Source: Spirodela intermedia (Eukaryota > Streptophyta > Magnoliopsida > Alismatales > Araceae). Taken from it: a stretch of DNA of 64,000 bases. The DNA is taken from assembly GCA_902729315.2 (NCBI GenBank), contig LR746270.1:1290501-1354500 (forward strand). Direction: 5' to 3'. The notes beneath the pieces were generated by a model. It saw nothing but the letters and a program-made list of their open reading frames with translations, ran no database searches and had not been told where the DNA came from. Below are positions 1 to 11,600 of this stretch, piece after piece. The translations under genes and the position numbers were made by a program. Within the stretch, counting starts at the first letter, position 1; every line of letters starts with the position of its first letter.

Positions 1-9
1 AGACCCCTT

Positions 10-117
10 TCAGGGCTCGCCCAGTACCTTCAGTATGTCCTTCTGCGATGAAACATTACAAAACAGTTCAACAAATCGCAAGATTGGAGTGTGTGTGTGT
101 GTGTGTGTGTGTGTATG

Positions 118-162
<45 letters not shown>

Positions 163-1741
163 CTTCCTTTACCTCAATGTTGAGAAGGGATGTGTTAGGG
201 GCGAAGTGACCCACGACGTTCCCTTCTCTGTCGACCGAGAACTTGGCGAAGTTCCACGTGATGTCGCCTCCAGATAGCCCGGCTTTGCTCGATCTCAAGA
301 ACTTGTAGAGTGGGGCGGCGTTTTTCCCATTCACGTCGATCTAGTTCAGGAAGGAGAATCATATGAGGGTCAACGGACCAACCAGACGAGATCGTAGAAG
401 ATGAAATCACCGAAGTCATCATGAGAATGGCTTCTGCTCAGAGGTGAGATCACACAAATGAATCGGACAGAAGAAAGCAGCCATTGAGCTATCACCATGC
501 AACATGGCGATGCTTCTATCTGTAGCTCGCCACGCTTCTTAAGGAACCCACAGACACCCAAAATGGATACTTTTGGAGACATGTTAGGTCAGAAACGAGG
601 GAAGATGAAGCCAATTTTGGCGATGCTGAAGAACAACCAGCCGGCAGTATTTCTGATCACCTTGGAGAATACGGGGTAATCTGCCTTGTAGCGCGTGCAG
701 GCGAACTCCAGGATCTGCTCGTTGGATCCCGGCTCTTCTGCCGCGAACTGATTGCAAGGGAAAGCCAGGATCTCGAGACCTGCTGGACAAAGAAGATATG
801 CTCCACATGTTGTACTAGAAGCCAACTTAAACAGAAAAATCGTCTGTAAGGGCATAAATGACAGATTTTAAGTGAAAAAAGTGCCAGTTTTTGGGGAACA
901 TGCTCTCAAAACTGATCCTGCTGATGATCCTTCATGAGGAACGACGGTGACTGGGAACGGATAGACGTTGACCGAACAGGCTAGAGTCAAGAGCACAGTA
1001 CCTTTGTTCTTGTACTTGTCGTAAACCTGCCTCATTTCTGTGTAGTTGGAGTGGGTCAATCCACTGCAGCAGATTTAAGAAAACAAAAATTTGAATCCAT
1101 GAGGTTTGCTTTGAAGAAACCATCAGTCGTACACTCTTTTTCTTTTCTTTTTTTCCCCCCAAATAGGACGAGCAGAAAGTGACGATACCATTGTGATGCG
1201 ACGTTGATGATCAGTAGTTCCTTCCCCTTATAGGAGCTGAGATCGACTTCGTTTCCCCTGGCATCCTGCGTTTAAAGCCGAGAAATCAGTAGTAGCCCAT
1301 CAGAAAAACTGATAGCCGATGGCATTTCGAAACAAGAGACACAAGAATCAGAATAAGAACTAATGGAGAGATAATGTAATTAGGGTCCGGCTCGATTAAA
1401 CTCTTTAGGGATCATTAGAGACCCAAGAAATCTGCGGCAGCATACAGCCAGCAATCTCTTGAATACACGAGATACATCTACTTTAACTGAAACGATTTGA
1501 AAGGAATGCCGAAGTCTCCTCAGGTGAACGGACCACCGATTACAAGAGTAACCGGTATCAGCGCTCATTAAGAACTCGATCTCCCACTGGTTCCGAAGAA
1601 CGTTCAAACGCCGAAGACTTTGAATCCCTGAATCCGAAAAAGACATTAAACGCGTTCGAGATCCTATCTCGGACGTACTTTCGCGGTGAAGTCGTGAACC
1701 GATTGGGGAGAAGTTGGCGACGGGGAAGCCATCTCCGACAT
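10..1741 (-). CDS. Plant glutathione peroxidase, copy A (thioredoxin-dependent type), divergent active site
   Basis: Glutathione peroxidase of the plant PHGPX class, which reduces lipid and organic hydroperoxides using thioredoxin. Six coding exons: 1679-1741, 1189-1265, 1002-1063, 661-779, 173-340, 10-42 (173 aa). The peroxidatic Cys is in [14 protein letters not shown], split by intron 2. The other two family cysteines are in FPCNQF and FACTRY, and ITWNFAKF carries the Trp-Asn pair. Two oddities. Where copy B and the family have FGGQEPG, this copy reads FAAEEPG, so the tetrad Gln is Glu. Upstream of the chosen start (M-S-E-M-A-S-P) a serine-rich presequence beginning MSFLRSKL at 1929 resembles that of copy B, but it is in another frame from the enzyme. 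The enzyme frame upstream has no ATG before a stop. The start at 1741 or 1732 therefore predicts a cytosolic form. Tandem neighbour of copy B. Confidence 0.92.
91..161. repeat. (GT)n followed by (GA)n microsatellite
   Basis: About 12 GT units and then about 20 GA units in the last intron of peroxidase copy A. Copy B has a GA tract at the matching place in its last intron, so the repeat is older than, or was copied with, the tandem duplication. Confidence 0.95.
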
Positions 1742-2892
1742 ATATCTCCGAGAGGAAAGTAGGAGCTGCGGTGGGGACTGCGGATCCACGACGAGGCGAG
1801 ATAAGAGAAGGCGGCGGAAGAATACCGAGATGAGGAAGACCAGAGGACGGAGGTCGCAGATGGCGGTGGAGGAAGGAAGGAGAGGGACGACTGAGAGAGA
1901 TTTATAAGCTTGGAGCGGAGGAAGCTCATGAGGGCGAGAACGGCGACGAATGGCCGCGGTTCAGTGTAAACTCGGGATTCTCAATGACGACACTTATGCC
2001 GAGAGAATGAGGAAAACTGTCAGCTGATCACGTGACGAATTGAGTTGCTACAGGGTCTCCGACAACTCTCCAGTCAAACAATAAAAGTCAAATCGGATGA
2101 TAGTAGCGTGATGTGTTTTATTTTAATATTATTTAAGTCATAACTATTAATAGGCGCTCTTTCTCTCTCTACCTGCCTTCCTCCATCCGTCCCACTATTT
2201 CTCTCTCTCCCAGATACACACACTCAGAATGATTAATGAAAAATTAATATTACGAAACAAATCATTTAAAATGTCTGAAAACTTTACTTTTTCATGGAAC
2301 ACGTGATCTGGACTCTTAATTAGATACATTTTTAGCAATAAAAAATAGTTTAAATATATCGTAATGACTTACTTTATATGCCATATTGTATCAAGTTTAA
2401 TATTTTTATACATCATCATAAACATTACGTTTTAATTATTTTTTAAAATGGTTAATTAGACAATTTTCTTCTCCTTCTCCTTACTAGAATATTATTATTT
2501 AAAAAATGAATACAAATCTTATAGATAGAATCATAATATTATGAGAAATAATTATCACAACTAAATAGATAGGGACAAATTCTAATATTCTTACAGATTA
2601 TATGGATTTAGACGATCAAGTGAAAGTAAAATGGAAATATACGTATAATATATATATATATATATATAAAAATACTTTTACGCGTGGAGCTGGAGACAAG
2701 TGGATAATCTGGTTCTCCTTTCCTAACTTGAGACTGGCCTCAACTGTTGCACCGACAACGTCGAGCAGCCTACACGACCTCCACAACTCCCTCACGTGCT
2801 CCGGAGCTTCCCCTATCTCTACAGCTCTCGCTCGTACCCTTCTTCTTCACTCTTTCTATTTTGTCTTCTAGAAGACGAAGTTCTCCCTCTTT

Positions 2893-2942
<50 letters not shown>

Positions 2943-3404
2943 TTAGAGAACCTTCTTCGTTTTGACCTGCCTCCTTTGTCCACCTTAATATAGACACCTT
3001 CCGATATCTAGAAACTCGCTCCGCTCCAGCGTGGCCCACGAGTCCGCTACGCATGGGAGACAGACATATGCTGTGTGCCACGTGGCCTAAAGCCAGCCGG
3101 GAGGTTCCAGGAGCGTTACACTTCCTACTGGGCCAGGTCAAGTCCAATTGGCCTCCAGTTGGGCCGAGCAAGGCCTGCTAGGGCTTGTTAACTCCTACAG
3201 CCATTTTCTCATAGTATGAGCATCTTCTATGCAAAAAAAGGCGAAGAATTGCCAGTTTATGTCTTATTAAAATAAGTCAACGGTGCCAGCGAACACTCGC
3301 CCAAAAGGCCCGGCTATCAAAGCCGGAGTGGAAAAGGATCCGTCGCAGTATGAAGCACCTCTATCTTCCACTTATTTACGATAATGCCCAGGCACGGTGT
3401 TTCA
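1742..3404. other. Intergenic region between the two peroxidase genes
   Basis: Holds the out-of-frame presequence of copy A (up to 1929), an AT-rich middle (about 2100-2680) and a GC-richer block (about 3000-3190) with several TGGGCC-like motifs and a CACGTGG G-box-like site near 3078. A (GA)n tract lies at 2896-2941. No further gene recognised. Confidence 0.6.
2896..2941. repeat. (GA)n microsatellite
   Basis: Perfect GA dinucleotide run of about 23 units in the intergenic region. It creates spurious Arg-Glu or Ser-Leu reading frames. Confidence 0.95.
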
Positions 3405-3468
3405 TCAGGCCTCGCCCAATATCTTCTTTATATCCTTCTGCAAGAATAAAAAAAGGGGCATTTAAGTA

Positions 3469-3508
<40 letters not shown>

Positions 3509-6449
3509 GGAGGGGGACTTCCTTTACCTCAATGCTAAGAGGGGAGGTGGTGGGGGCGTAGCGATCGACGACATTCCCTTCTTTATCGACCAAGAACTTG
3601 GCGAAGTTCCACTTGATGCTGTCCCCAAAGAGCCCCCCTTTACTGGACTTCAAGAACTTGTAGACGGGAGCGGCGTTCTGCCCGTTCACGTCGACCTAAT
3701 CAATGCGAGCAGAATCAGACAGAATGCAAAGGAGGGCCCTTCGGTCCGTGGACTACTTCAGGTCGTTGACCATTTTTTTAGGAGCTTCTCGTGGACCGCT
3801 TACAGTGGAGCAAGGATCAGGTCAACGGGCCAGGGCAGTCAGCCTTGAAATGGAATATTTCGGCTCACCTTGTCGAAAATGGGGTACTCGGCTTTGAATC
3901 GGGTGCAAGCAAACTCCACGATCTGATCATTGGACCCTGGCTCTTGTCCGCCAAACTGGTTGCATGGGAAAGCCAGGATCTCAAGGCCTGCATGGAAGAA
4001 CATGTAGTATTATTAAATATTACATAGGAAATAAAATTTAGTCGTGAAAAAGCTTTAAGCTTCTTAAGAAAAAATATTATATAGGAAATAATTATTTTTA
4101 ATTCGGCATACAAGTGATCCCACAATTCCTATGATAGGTCACAATAGATGTTGATTAAAATTATGTTCTTAATATTGCATAATAAATAAAATTAAGAAAT
4201 GCAAAGCCTCTGTTCTTCAACAAAAACAGCATCAAGTTTAACATTAAAGCTAGTTCAGGGTTTATTGTATCAAGTAATAGATAGGCGATGATTAAATCAG
4301 TGATGTTAGACGCCATGACACCTTTGCTCTTGTACTTCTCGTAAAGCTGGCTCAGCTCTGTGTAGTTTGAGTTGGTCAATCCACTGCGGAATCATTAAAC
4401 AAAAAAAGTCAAAGGCGATACCCATAAGTGAAACGGTAGAAGTAAATGAAATACTTCCTGGGTCAACCGCAGTCATGAACTAATGCCTTACTCTACGCTC
4501 TCCAATAAGATTTTGAAAAACAGAAAGAACAGACCGAGAAGATACCATTGTGATGCAACATTGACGATCAGAAGTGCCTTCCCTTTGTAGCTGCCGAGGT
4601 TGACATCATTGCCCCTGGCGTCCTGTATGAGAGCTAATTAATTTCCTTATTCACAAGGCAAACAGATAATCCATTGAGACCTCGTATAAGGAATTTACGA
4701 CGAAAAAAATAATATGGTTATTAATTCCGTCGATTTCCATAAAATGCTTCTTTCTTTGAATTAAGATTTCAGAGCCAAACGTAAATTATATCAAAGAAAA
4801 CCAGGCTGCTCCCACAAATGAACCCAGAATATATATAGAATAAAAGCACACCTTCAACTAAAGCTCTGAGTCCTAAAGATAAAGACCAAGATGTACAAGG
4901 CAGGAAATGACGTGAATGATACTACACACACAGATGAGATATGTATCTGCATATACATATGCATATCTTTAACAACAAATCATATATATTCACATGCACT
5001 TCTGAACATGAACAAATACGGACACAGTCATACAAACCAGTCACATATAAGCATACATATGCAGGCACACATTTCTATCCTCACAAATGAGCACGGAAAT
5101 TTCAACCAAGAAGGTCTATATGTGAAGCATTAATCCCTAAATGAGCAAGACGGCCATGGCCTTTTCCCAATTAAATTCCATAATTTTATTTTGAGAAATA
5201 ATTCATACTTTAGGACAGGATGATCGAAAAAAATTATGGATGATGTATCATGGACGTGACTGTCGATTTCACATAATTAAGGATGCATCAACTTTGATTT
5301 TGTGTTACAATCTAAGTATGCAGTCTTCACAAATTCATTTTCGTGACCACACAACGCCACCCATTTCTTTATCTTCCTTGGTCAGTCTTTTTTGATCTTT
5401 CAAATTTAAATATGCAGTACATAAATCCAAGACTTATCATGCATAATCTTTTGAGTGATTAAAAACATATATAATTATCTTTGTTTAAAATTAACATCTT
5501 AAGTTTACAATTTTATATCTCCAAAAACTAAACCAGGAAAGTATTTTAAAACCTGTTTCTTAAGAAAGATCTATATCCCTTAAATCCAGAAGCTACAAGA
5601 TGGAAGGATATCAAACTCATAATCAAAAATATTCTGCAAAGATTTTATTAATATATCATTACCTCCAAATCTTAGAATTCTCATCGTTATCTCGAAATAC
5701 ATTATAAATACAACATATAGTCAGTCTGCTCTCAGCGATGCATTGATCATAAAGATCCATCCGATTCTCACAAGTCCTCTCCTTATCCCTTTAGACAAAA
5801 CGGGCTGGCAGATATATAATTATTTCTTCCAAAACTCCAGAATATATCATGATGATCGCCCGGTAAATCCCTCAAATCCACACCCATATTGATGGAACGG
5901 AAAATCATTCCGACTCTCCTGATTCCCATGACAAACGAACAAGGACGGAACGGACCTCTATCTTTCAGCAAACAAAACGTCGCATAAGCCGAGGGGCGAT
6001 AAAAAATCTTCCGAAAAACTCTTAAATACCAAATCCATCGAGAAGAAAAAGGGACACTAAGGCCCAAAACCATACTTAAGACCACGTAAAGCCTATCTTC
6101 GAGGTACCTTCACGGTGAAGTCGTGAACTGACTTGGGCGACTGGGCTGATGCAGAAGCCATTTCCGAAATAGATCTCCACGAAGAAATCAGGCGCTGCGG
6201 AGGAGACTGAAATTGAGGACGAGGCGAAAGAAGCGGGTGACGGCCGATCTCGCGGATATAAGGAAAATTAGATGCTGCCACAGCACAAGGCGAACGCCGC
6301 GGGTACCTAAAGAACAACCGATTGGATGCAGAAGCCGCTGACGACCTAAAGTTCGTTCTGCGGCAAGAGACAAAGGGGAAGGAGGACAGGGAAGGAACTG
6401 AAAGCTTGGAGAAGAAGATCATGAAGTCCGAAGCCCCGCGAATAGCCAC
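3405..6449 (-). CDS. Plant glutathione peroxidase, copy B, with N-terminal presequence
   Basis: Second peroxidase, same six-exon structure: 6108-6449, 4546-4622, 4322-4383, 3869-3987, 3528-3695, 3405-3437. Starting at 6449 gives 266 aa; the Met at 6422 (MIFFSKL) aligns with the presequence Met of copy A and gives 257 aa. The first roughly 80-90 residues are Ser/Arg-rich with few acids, as in chloroplast or mitochondrial transit peptides, and run in frame into M-A-S-A-S-A-Q-S, the usual start of cytosolic family members. The catalytic set is intact: [15 protein letters not shown] (peroxidatic Cys), FGGQEPG (Gln), IKWNFAKF (Trp, Asn), plus the FPCNQF and FACTRF cysteines. Likely an organellar, thioredoxin-linked lipid hydroperoxide peroxidase. 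Compartment is inferred only. Confidence 0.95.
3472..3501. repeat. (GA)n microsatellite in last intron of peroxidase B
   Basis: GA run of about 15 units just downstream (gene sense) of the exon 5 donor, at the position matching the GA tract of copy A. Confidence 0.9.
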
Positions 6450-7515
6450 ACCACTTCCTCCTGTCCATTTATTTTGGGGTGGAAAGTGACCCGCGCAAAC
6501 GTGTCGAAAAGCAGCCAGCGAACCTCATGACGTGGCGTCTGGACAGCCTAAATCCAGCAGGAGAGGTTTCAACAGCGCCACGTGACACTGATTCGAACTC
6601 CCCAAAAGCGAAACGAATGGGCAGTGGACCCTGAGATCATAATGGGCCCCGATTTCAATATCCAATTAATTGGGCGAAAGGCTCCATTGGGCCGGGCCTC
6701 GGCGAGTTTTATGATCCAGTTCGATTCTGAAGCCAACACATAGAAAAAAGGCCGATCCAACGGTCATCATTTATTGTATAATTCACGCGTTAAACAGGTG
6801 AATAAATGAACCGCTGGATTGTGCGAAATGAATACTTAGAGGATGGGCTCAGAGTCGGCCCAGATTGGCCAACCTCTCTCTCTCTCTCTACATATATACG
6901 ACGAGCATTCAGAAGACACAAGTCATGGCCTATTTTTCAAAATTATTCACATAAATAGATATAAGTTATCTTCTATGGTGAATGGATAGTTAATTGTCAT
7001 CACGTTCAATCACGTGGGTGTCCGAAAAAAAAATAGAAAACTGTTATCGAAAATCATGCTGAGTTTTTTTTTTAATAGGTAACCTACGGTATTTAACTCG
7101 GGTGTAGCGTATTATGACGTCATCATTTCGGGTAGAATTCTACCAGACGTGGGTAGGTTTCATTTAATCCAATGTGATGCGGTTCATCAGACGTGGAGTT
7201 TAGGCGGTACTCACACTTCTGCAGGAATCCCGAATCTGCAATCCCCTGGGAAGCGCTTTCGGCTGGCAAGCGGACTCCCAGAGCTCCAGCCTCCAAATCT
7301 GCCGCCCAGCGAAAGTTCAAAAAAAGAAAAAGAAGAGGATGTGACGATGGGCAACCAAATGGTGACGGTCTCTCTCTCTTTCCCAGAGCCCATTTTTCGG
7401 GCTTTTCTATGGACTTGGGCTGGGCCTGACAAGGCCCGGGCCCGGCCTAGCTCATTCTAATCTAAGAATAGATAATGCGTTCAGAAGAGACTTACCAGAA
7501 TGATGTTGGTCTCGC
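6450..7515. other. Intergenic: promoter of peroxidase B and 3' flank of AAPT
   Basis: From about 6480 to 6720 several site II-like motifs (TGGGCC, TTGGGC) and ACGTGGC/CACGTGA sites lie upstream of peroxidase B. Around 7380-7450 a further TGGGCC-rich block. Short open frames near 7149-7460 match nothing I recognise. Confidence 0.5.
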
Positions 7516-8593
7516 CTAGGCCTCTTTCCGGGTGATCCTGCCGTCCAAGGAACAAAGTCAGAATGGATTCCCCAAAAAAACCAGCTTGCTCCCTCAATTC
7601 AAGGCGGATGAGCAGCCTCCTCACCTGAAGCAGGAGATGCCCAACGCCGTCGTGATCTCGTGGATGACCGACGTGGCAAAATGCATGTAGAGAGTGACTG
7701 ATTTTGGGTCGTATTTTCAACATCCACACATTATTAAAAAAAAAAAAAAAAAAAAAAAACAGAGGGTCAACTGAACAGATCGAGTAAAATAGCTGAAGAT
7801 GCCGAGACGAGAAATGAAGGGCCCAAAGGAGGGAGGGAGATGTAGGATAGGATTTTGTCAATTAGCAGGCCAGCTTCTCTTGCAGTGGGTTGACCTTTCC
7901 TAAAATGATATAATTGCCATTCTAAGCCTGTCGTCCACTGCTGTTTCTTATTATTTGTTGTTATTTAATGGGGAGCTAGATGGGTTGACCTTTCTGCATG
8001 AAATAACGATTTGCCCAGTCAACTCTTCTTTCATGGATAGTTGGGCGAGCCGAAAAAGGAAGATTATTCCAAATATAGATTCAACTAACTAAGTAGAGGA
8101 TGAAACAAGCTTTGAACGGTGGGCCAATCAGTGGTGTTAGTAGAAGAGTCTCTAGAGTTTCGAGATAAAATGGTTACCTGTAAATGTACAGTAGCCGATG
8201 AGAACCCAACGCTCACTAAACACCGGCTCTCTGTCAGGAAAACTCATCAAAATCAGATAGGCATTATTTTCATTATAAATAGAAGGAAAGGCCAATGAAG
8301 GATCTGGAAACTGATCGCGTACCCGCCATTGAGCCTAGCCGTGAGTGCATTCGCAATGGCGAGAGGAAGATATAGTAGAGACTGTTCAAAGAAATCAACA
8401 AGTCAACACACAGTGCCAACGGTCGCTTAGCAACAAACAGACGGAAAACAATATGCGGATCCTGGCCCTGCAACGAGGTCGGAAGTGGTTGGTTGACCTC
8501 TGGAGAAATGTTCGGATGCTAATCTGGGGTGCAAATGGGCTCGGTCTGATCTCTGGAGAAAAGCACAGAAAATGGGTTTTGGCCCTCCATATC

Positions 8594-8646
<53 letters not shown>

Positions 8647-11600
8647 GGACACAACCAAAGCTTGGACCAAATGCGGGTATGAGACTCAAAAGGTGGCCTA
8701 TTTTCCTCTCCGGACCAGATTTTTGAGGCTCACATTTAAAGAAAAGTATCAGCCTTCAGCAGCCTTTGAGCTTGGCTCAACAATCAATGTCGATATATGT
8801 AATATAACAAATTCTAAAAAAGGAAATGTATTACTGAATTTTATACATTAGGGCAAGGTTTGAGGCAATTACCATGCACATTCCTGTTTTCAAGCCCTTG
8901 AGTTCATCACAAAGATGAGCTAAAATCATCCTCCCCTGCAGAAGAAGATATAATGTTTCTTCAGAATTCTAGTTCTGAAAATATCGATGGGCTAAGAAAT
9001 TATTCATGGTTCCATTGCGGCAAGCTGCAATGGAAGAACTGGCATTCAAGTAGCCCATAGAAAGCACAAAACCACATACCACAAGGAACCCAAAAGCAAA
9101 TCCTGTTCCAATGAGAAGCAGATGTGGGTAGTTCTTCATAACATCATCAGGAGACAAAACGGACCTAGAATAGGAAATAGGAAAAAAATCCTGTCAATCA
9201 CAACAGAAAACCGAGGAAAGAGGCAGAAAGCTCATATGCATACCAGACTAGAACTCCACTCATGAGCACGCCAAATGGAAAGAGCTGACCGAAATAACAG
9301 AAAGGTCAGCGCCGATGTAGGGATATAGTGAAATGTTTTCAGAACAGAGAAAGATATGACGATTAGAAGTCCCTTGCCACTTTATATGACCAACATCTGA
9401 CAATTCATGAAATAGTTTCGCCTAAAATAATAGCTATTTGAAATGATATCACTCTTGGTGTTGTGCTGGGTGCAATACCCAAATAAACGGCATATCAATG
9501 AATGGACGTGTATTGCATTCTGTAGTGGATTCTACAGCAGGAACAAGGGTCACCAGACAATTCGAGGGTACAGAATGAGAGTACAAAATTCTAGGGTATA
9601 CGCAATCTTATCATCAAACAATAGAATCATGCATTTAGGTTAGTATGATTCAATTTTCTGTTTGACTCCAGGATATACTACCACAACCTAGACAAGCATG
9701 ATTGGCCCTAGCAATGATGAAGCGATGAATTCTCTAGGCAATTAGAATGTTTGAGAGAACTTTAATCAGATAACTTTTCAATCCAGTGCCTAAGCCGCTC
9801 GGTCAACAAGGTTCCATCTCATTGGGTTTTATAAATAAACACAAAACTTATGAAAAAACTATCTTAATAGAACGAACTGGCCTCTTTATAACAAGGGAAA
9901 TGGTAAAAGACAATACAACCATCCACAGCATCGGCAGGACATTGACTGGCTTTTACCATCTCCAAATTGTACACGAAAATTAATTAAGCAGTTAGTTCCG
10001 GTCATGAAAATAATGATAACAGGTAAAACATCCAACGAAGATTATACCATTGCTAATGCAAGCAGCATGCTTCCTTTCCTTGCTTGGACAACGTTATAGA
10101 CATTATTGATGCTGGGGGAGAGAACAACAATAGGTAAGCTCAAAGAATATCATTTCAGTAGCTCATCGTATGTAGTTTAAGATGCTTCCTCCCAAGGATA
10201 ACTATAAGCATTCGACAGTAAGAACACTTTTCAGGGAGACAAAAAGCGCAGAATAACTGTAATACGTAAGAATTTGATGACGATATGGCTAATATTCTTT
10301 TAGTTAGTATTATTTTCTTCATCATCAGCAACATAGTGATGATTTTGATGGTACATGTTCAGTCCAAAGTTTGCAAAAGAGTGTCTCAAAGTCGCAAGTA
10401 AAAACCTTAAAAAAATTCTTAACATATAACGAGAGATGTGCTTACTTGGATCCGATTGTTGGGAAAACACCGAATCCAAACATTAGAGCGAGTGCAACTC
10501 CATAAAATGGGATTTCTGAAGCATCAAAATGCAGAATGAAATCTCTTAGTGACAAAACAGTAAAGTGAAGAAAACGACGAAATGAGAATTCTCCAAATAC
10601 ATATTTTAGCACACATTCATTAAGTCAAACTGAATAATTTGATGGATCTTATGTAGCTTGCATATGTATCGTCAAACTAAATTTATGATACCCTGAAGTG
10701 GACTATATATTCTGTGCTTGCAAGGCTTTCATTGACGGCAATGATTGATTAGATTTTCAGTTTGATACGTAAGTGTACAGGTTATACGAAGGAAAGACGG
10801 TCCTCAACGTGATGCAGTACATTCACCAAATAAAACTGGATAACGCTGAACTTACTAATGGTACTGATGAACCAGAATACAGCATGAGTCGTCCCACGGT
10901 ATATTTCTCTCATAGATGATGGGTGACCAAGGCTTGTGACAAGAAGACTACAACCAAAACTAATGATAGACCTCCTTATAATGGCTACTACAAACACATT
11001 GACATTGAGAGGAACTTTATCAATGGAAGGCTCGATATAGGTGAAAGATGCTTATCATATATCCCGAAGACTAATTGGCTGATATTTTCAATGGGTAACC
11101 ATGAATCAATTTGGATCAAATTTGAAACACATCAAACCTTCCTGTTCATCCAGAGCAAAACAAAGAAATGATTGGGACAGTTGACGATTTGACCAGTTTC
11201 CTTTTTATTCCATGTTTGGGCAACGGAAAACCTGTACCAATGTTTCCTATCTTTCATTATCATTACCACGGATAACTATGACGTCTGATTAAGACAGAGA
11301 AGAATGTTAGACTCTGACGACGGACTAGCCTCCATCCTGGAACTCTTCTTTTCCTCCCTTGTGAGAGTTTTTTTAAAAGGAACATCTTTCATTAATATTT
11401 CGTGTTGATTCTCGGCATTGAGCATTTAAGATATCAAAAGTGGGCACTGCGCAAAAAATAATTTTTAAACATATTGAGATTATATGCGTATACATGGAGT
11501 CTAAGTTTCTTTAAAAGTAAGACATCATAGCCAAAGGAAAGGGGAACAATTGGGGGGGGGGGCAAAAATGGTAAGTCTACATCTGCTACAATGTATATCA

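Noticed and set aside
8395-8670. Ser-Leu-rich frames.
   Set aside because: Produced by the (GA)n microsatellite in an AAPT intron; same reasoning applies at 2770-3171, 18626-18991 and 55302-55565.
10782-10997. Open frame on minus with [15 protein letters not shown], considered as the AAPT exon after SWIP.
   Set aside because: The exon at 10446-10515 ([16 protein letters not shown]) joins in phase after SWIPGDY and matches the family; the 10.9-kb segment does not continue in frame.
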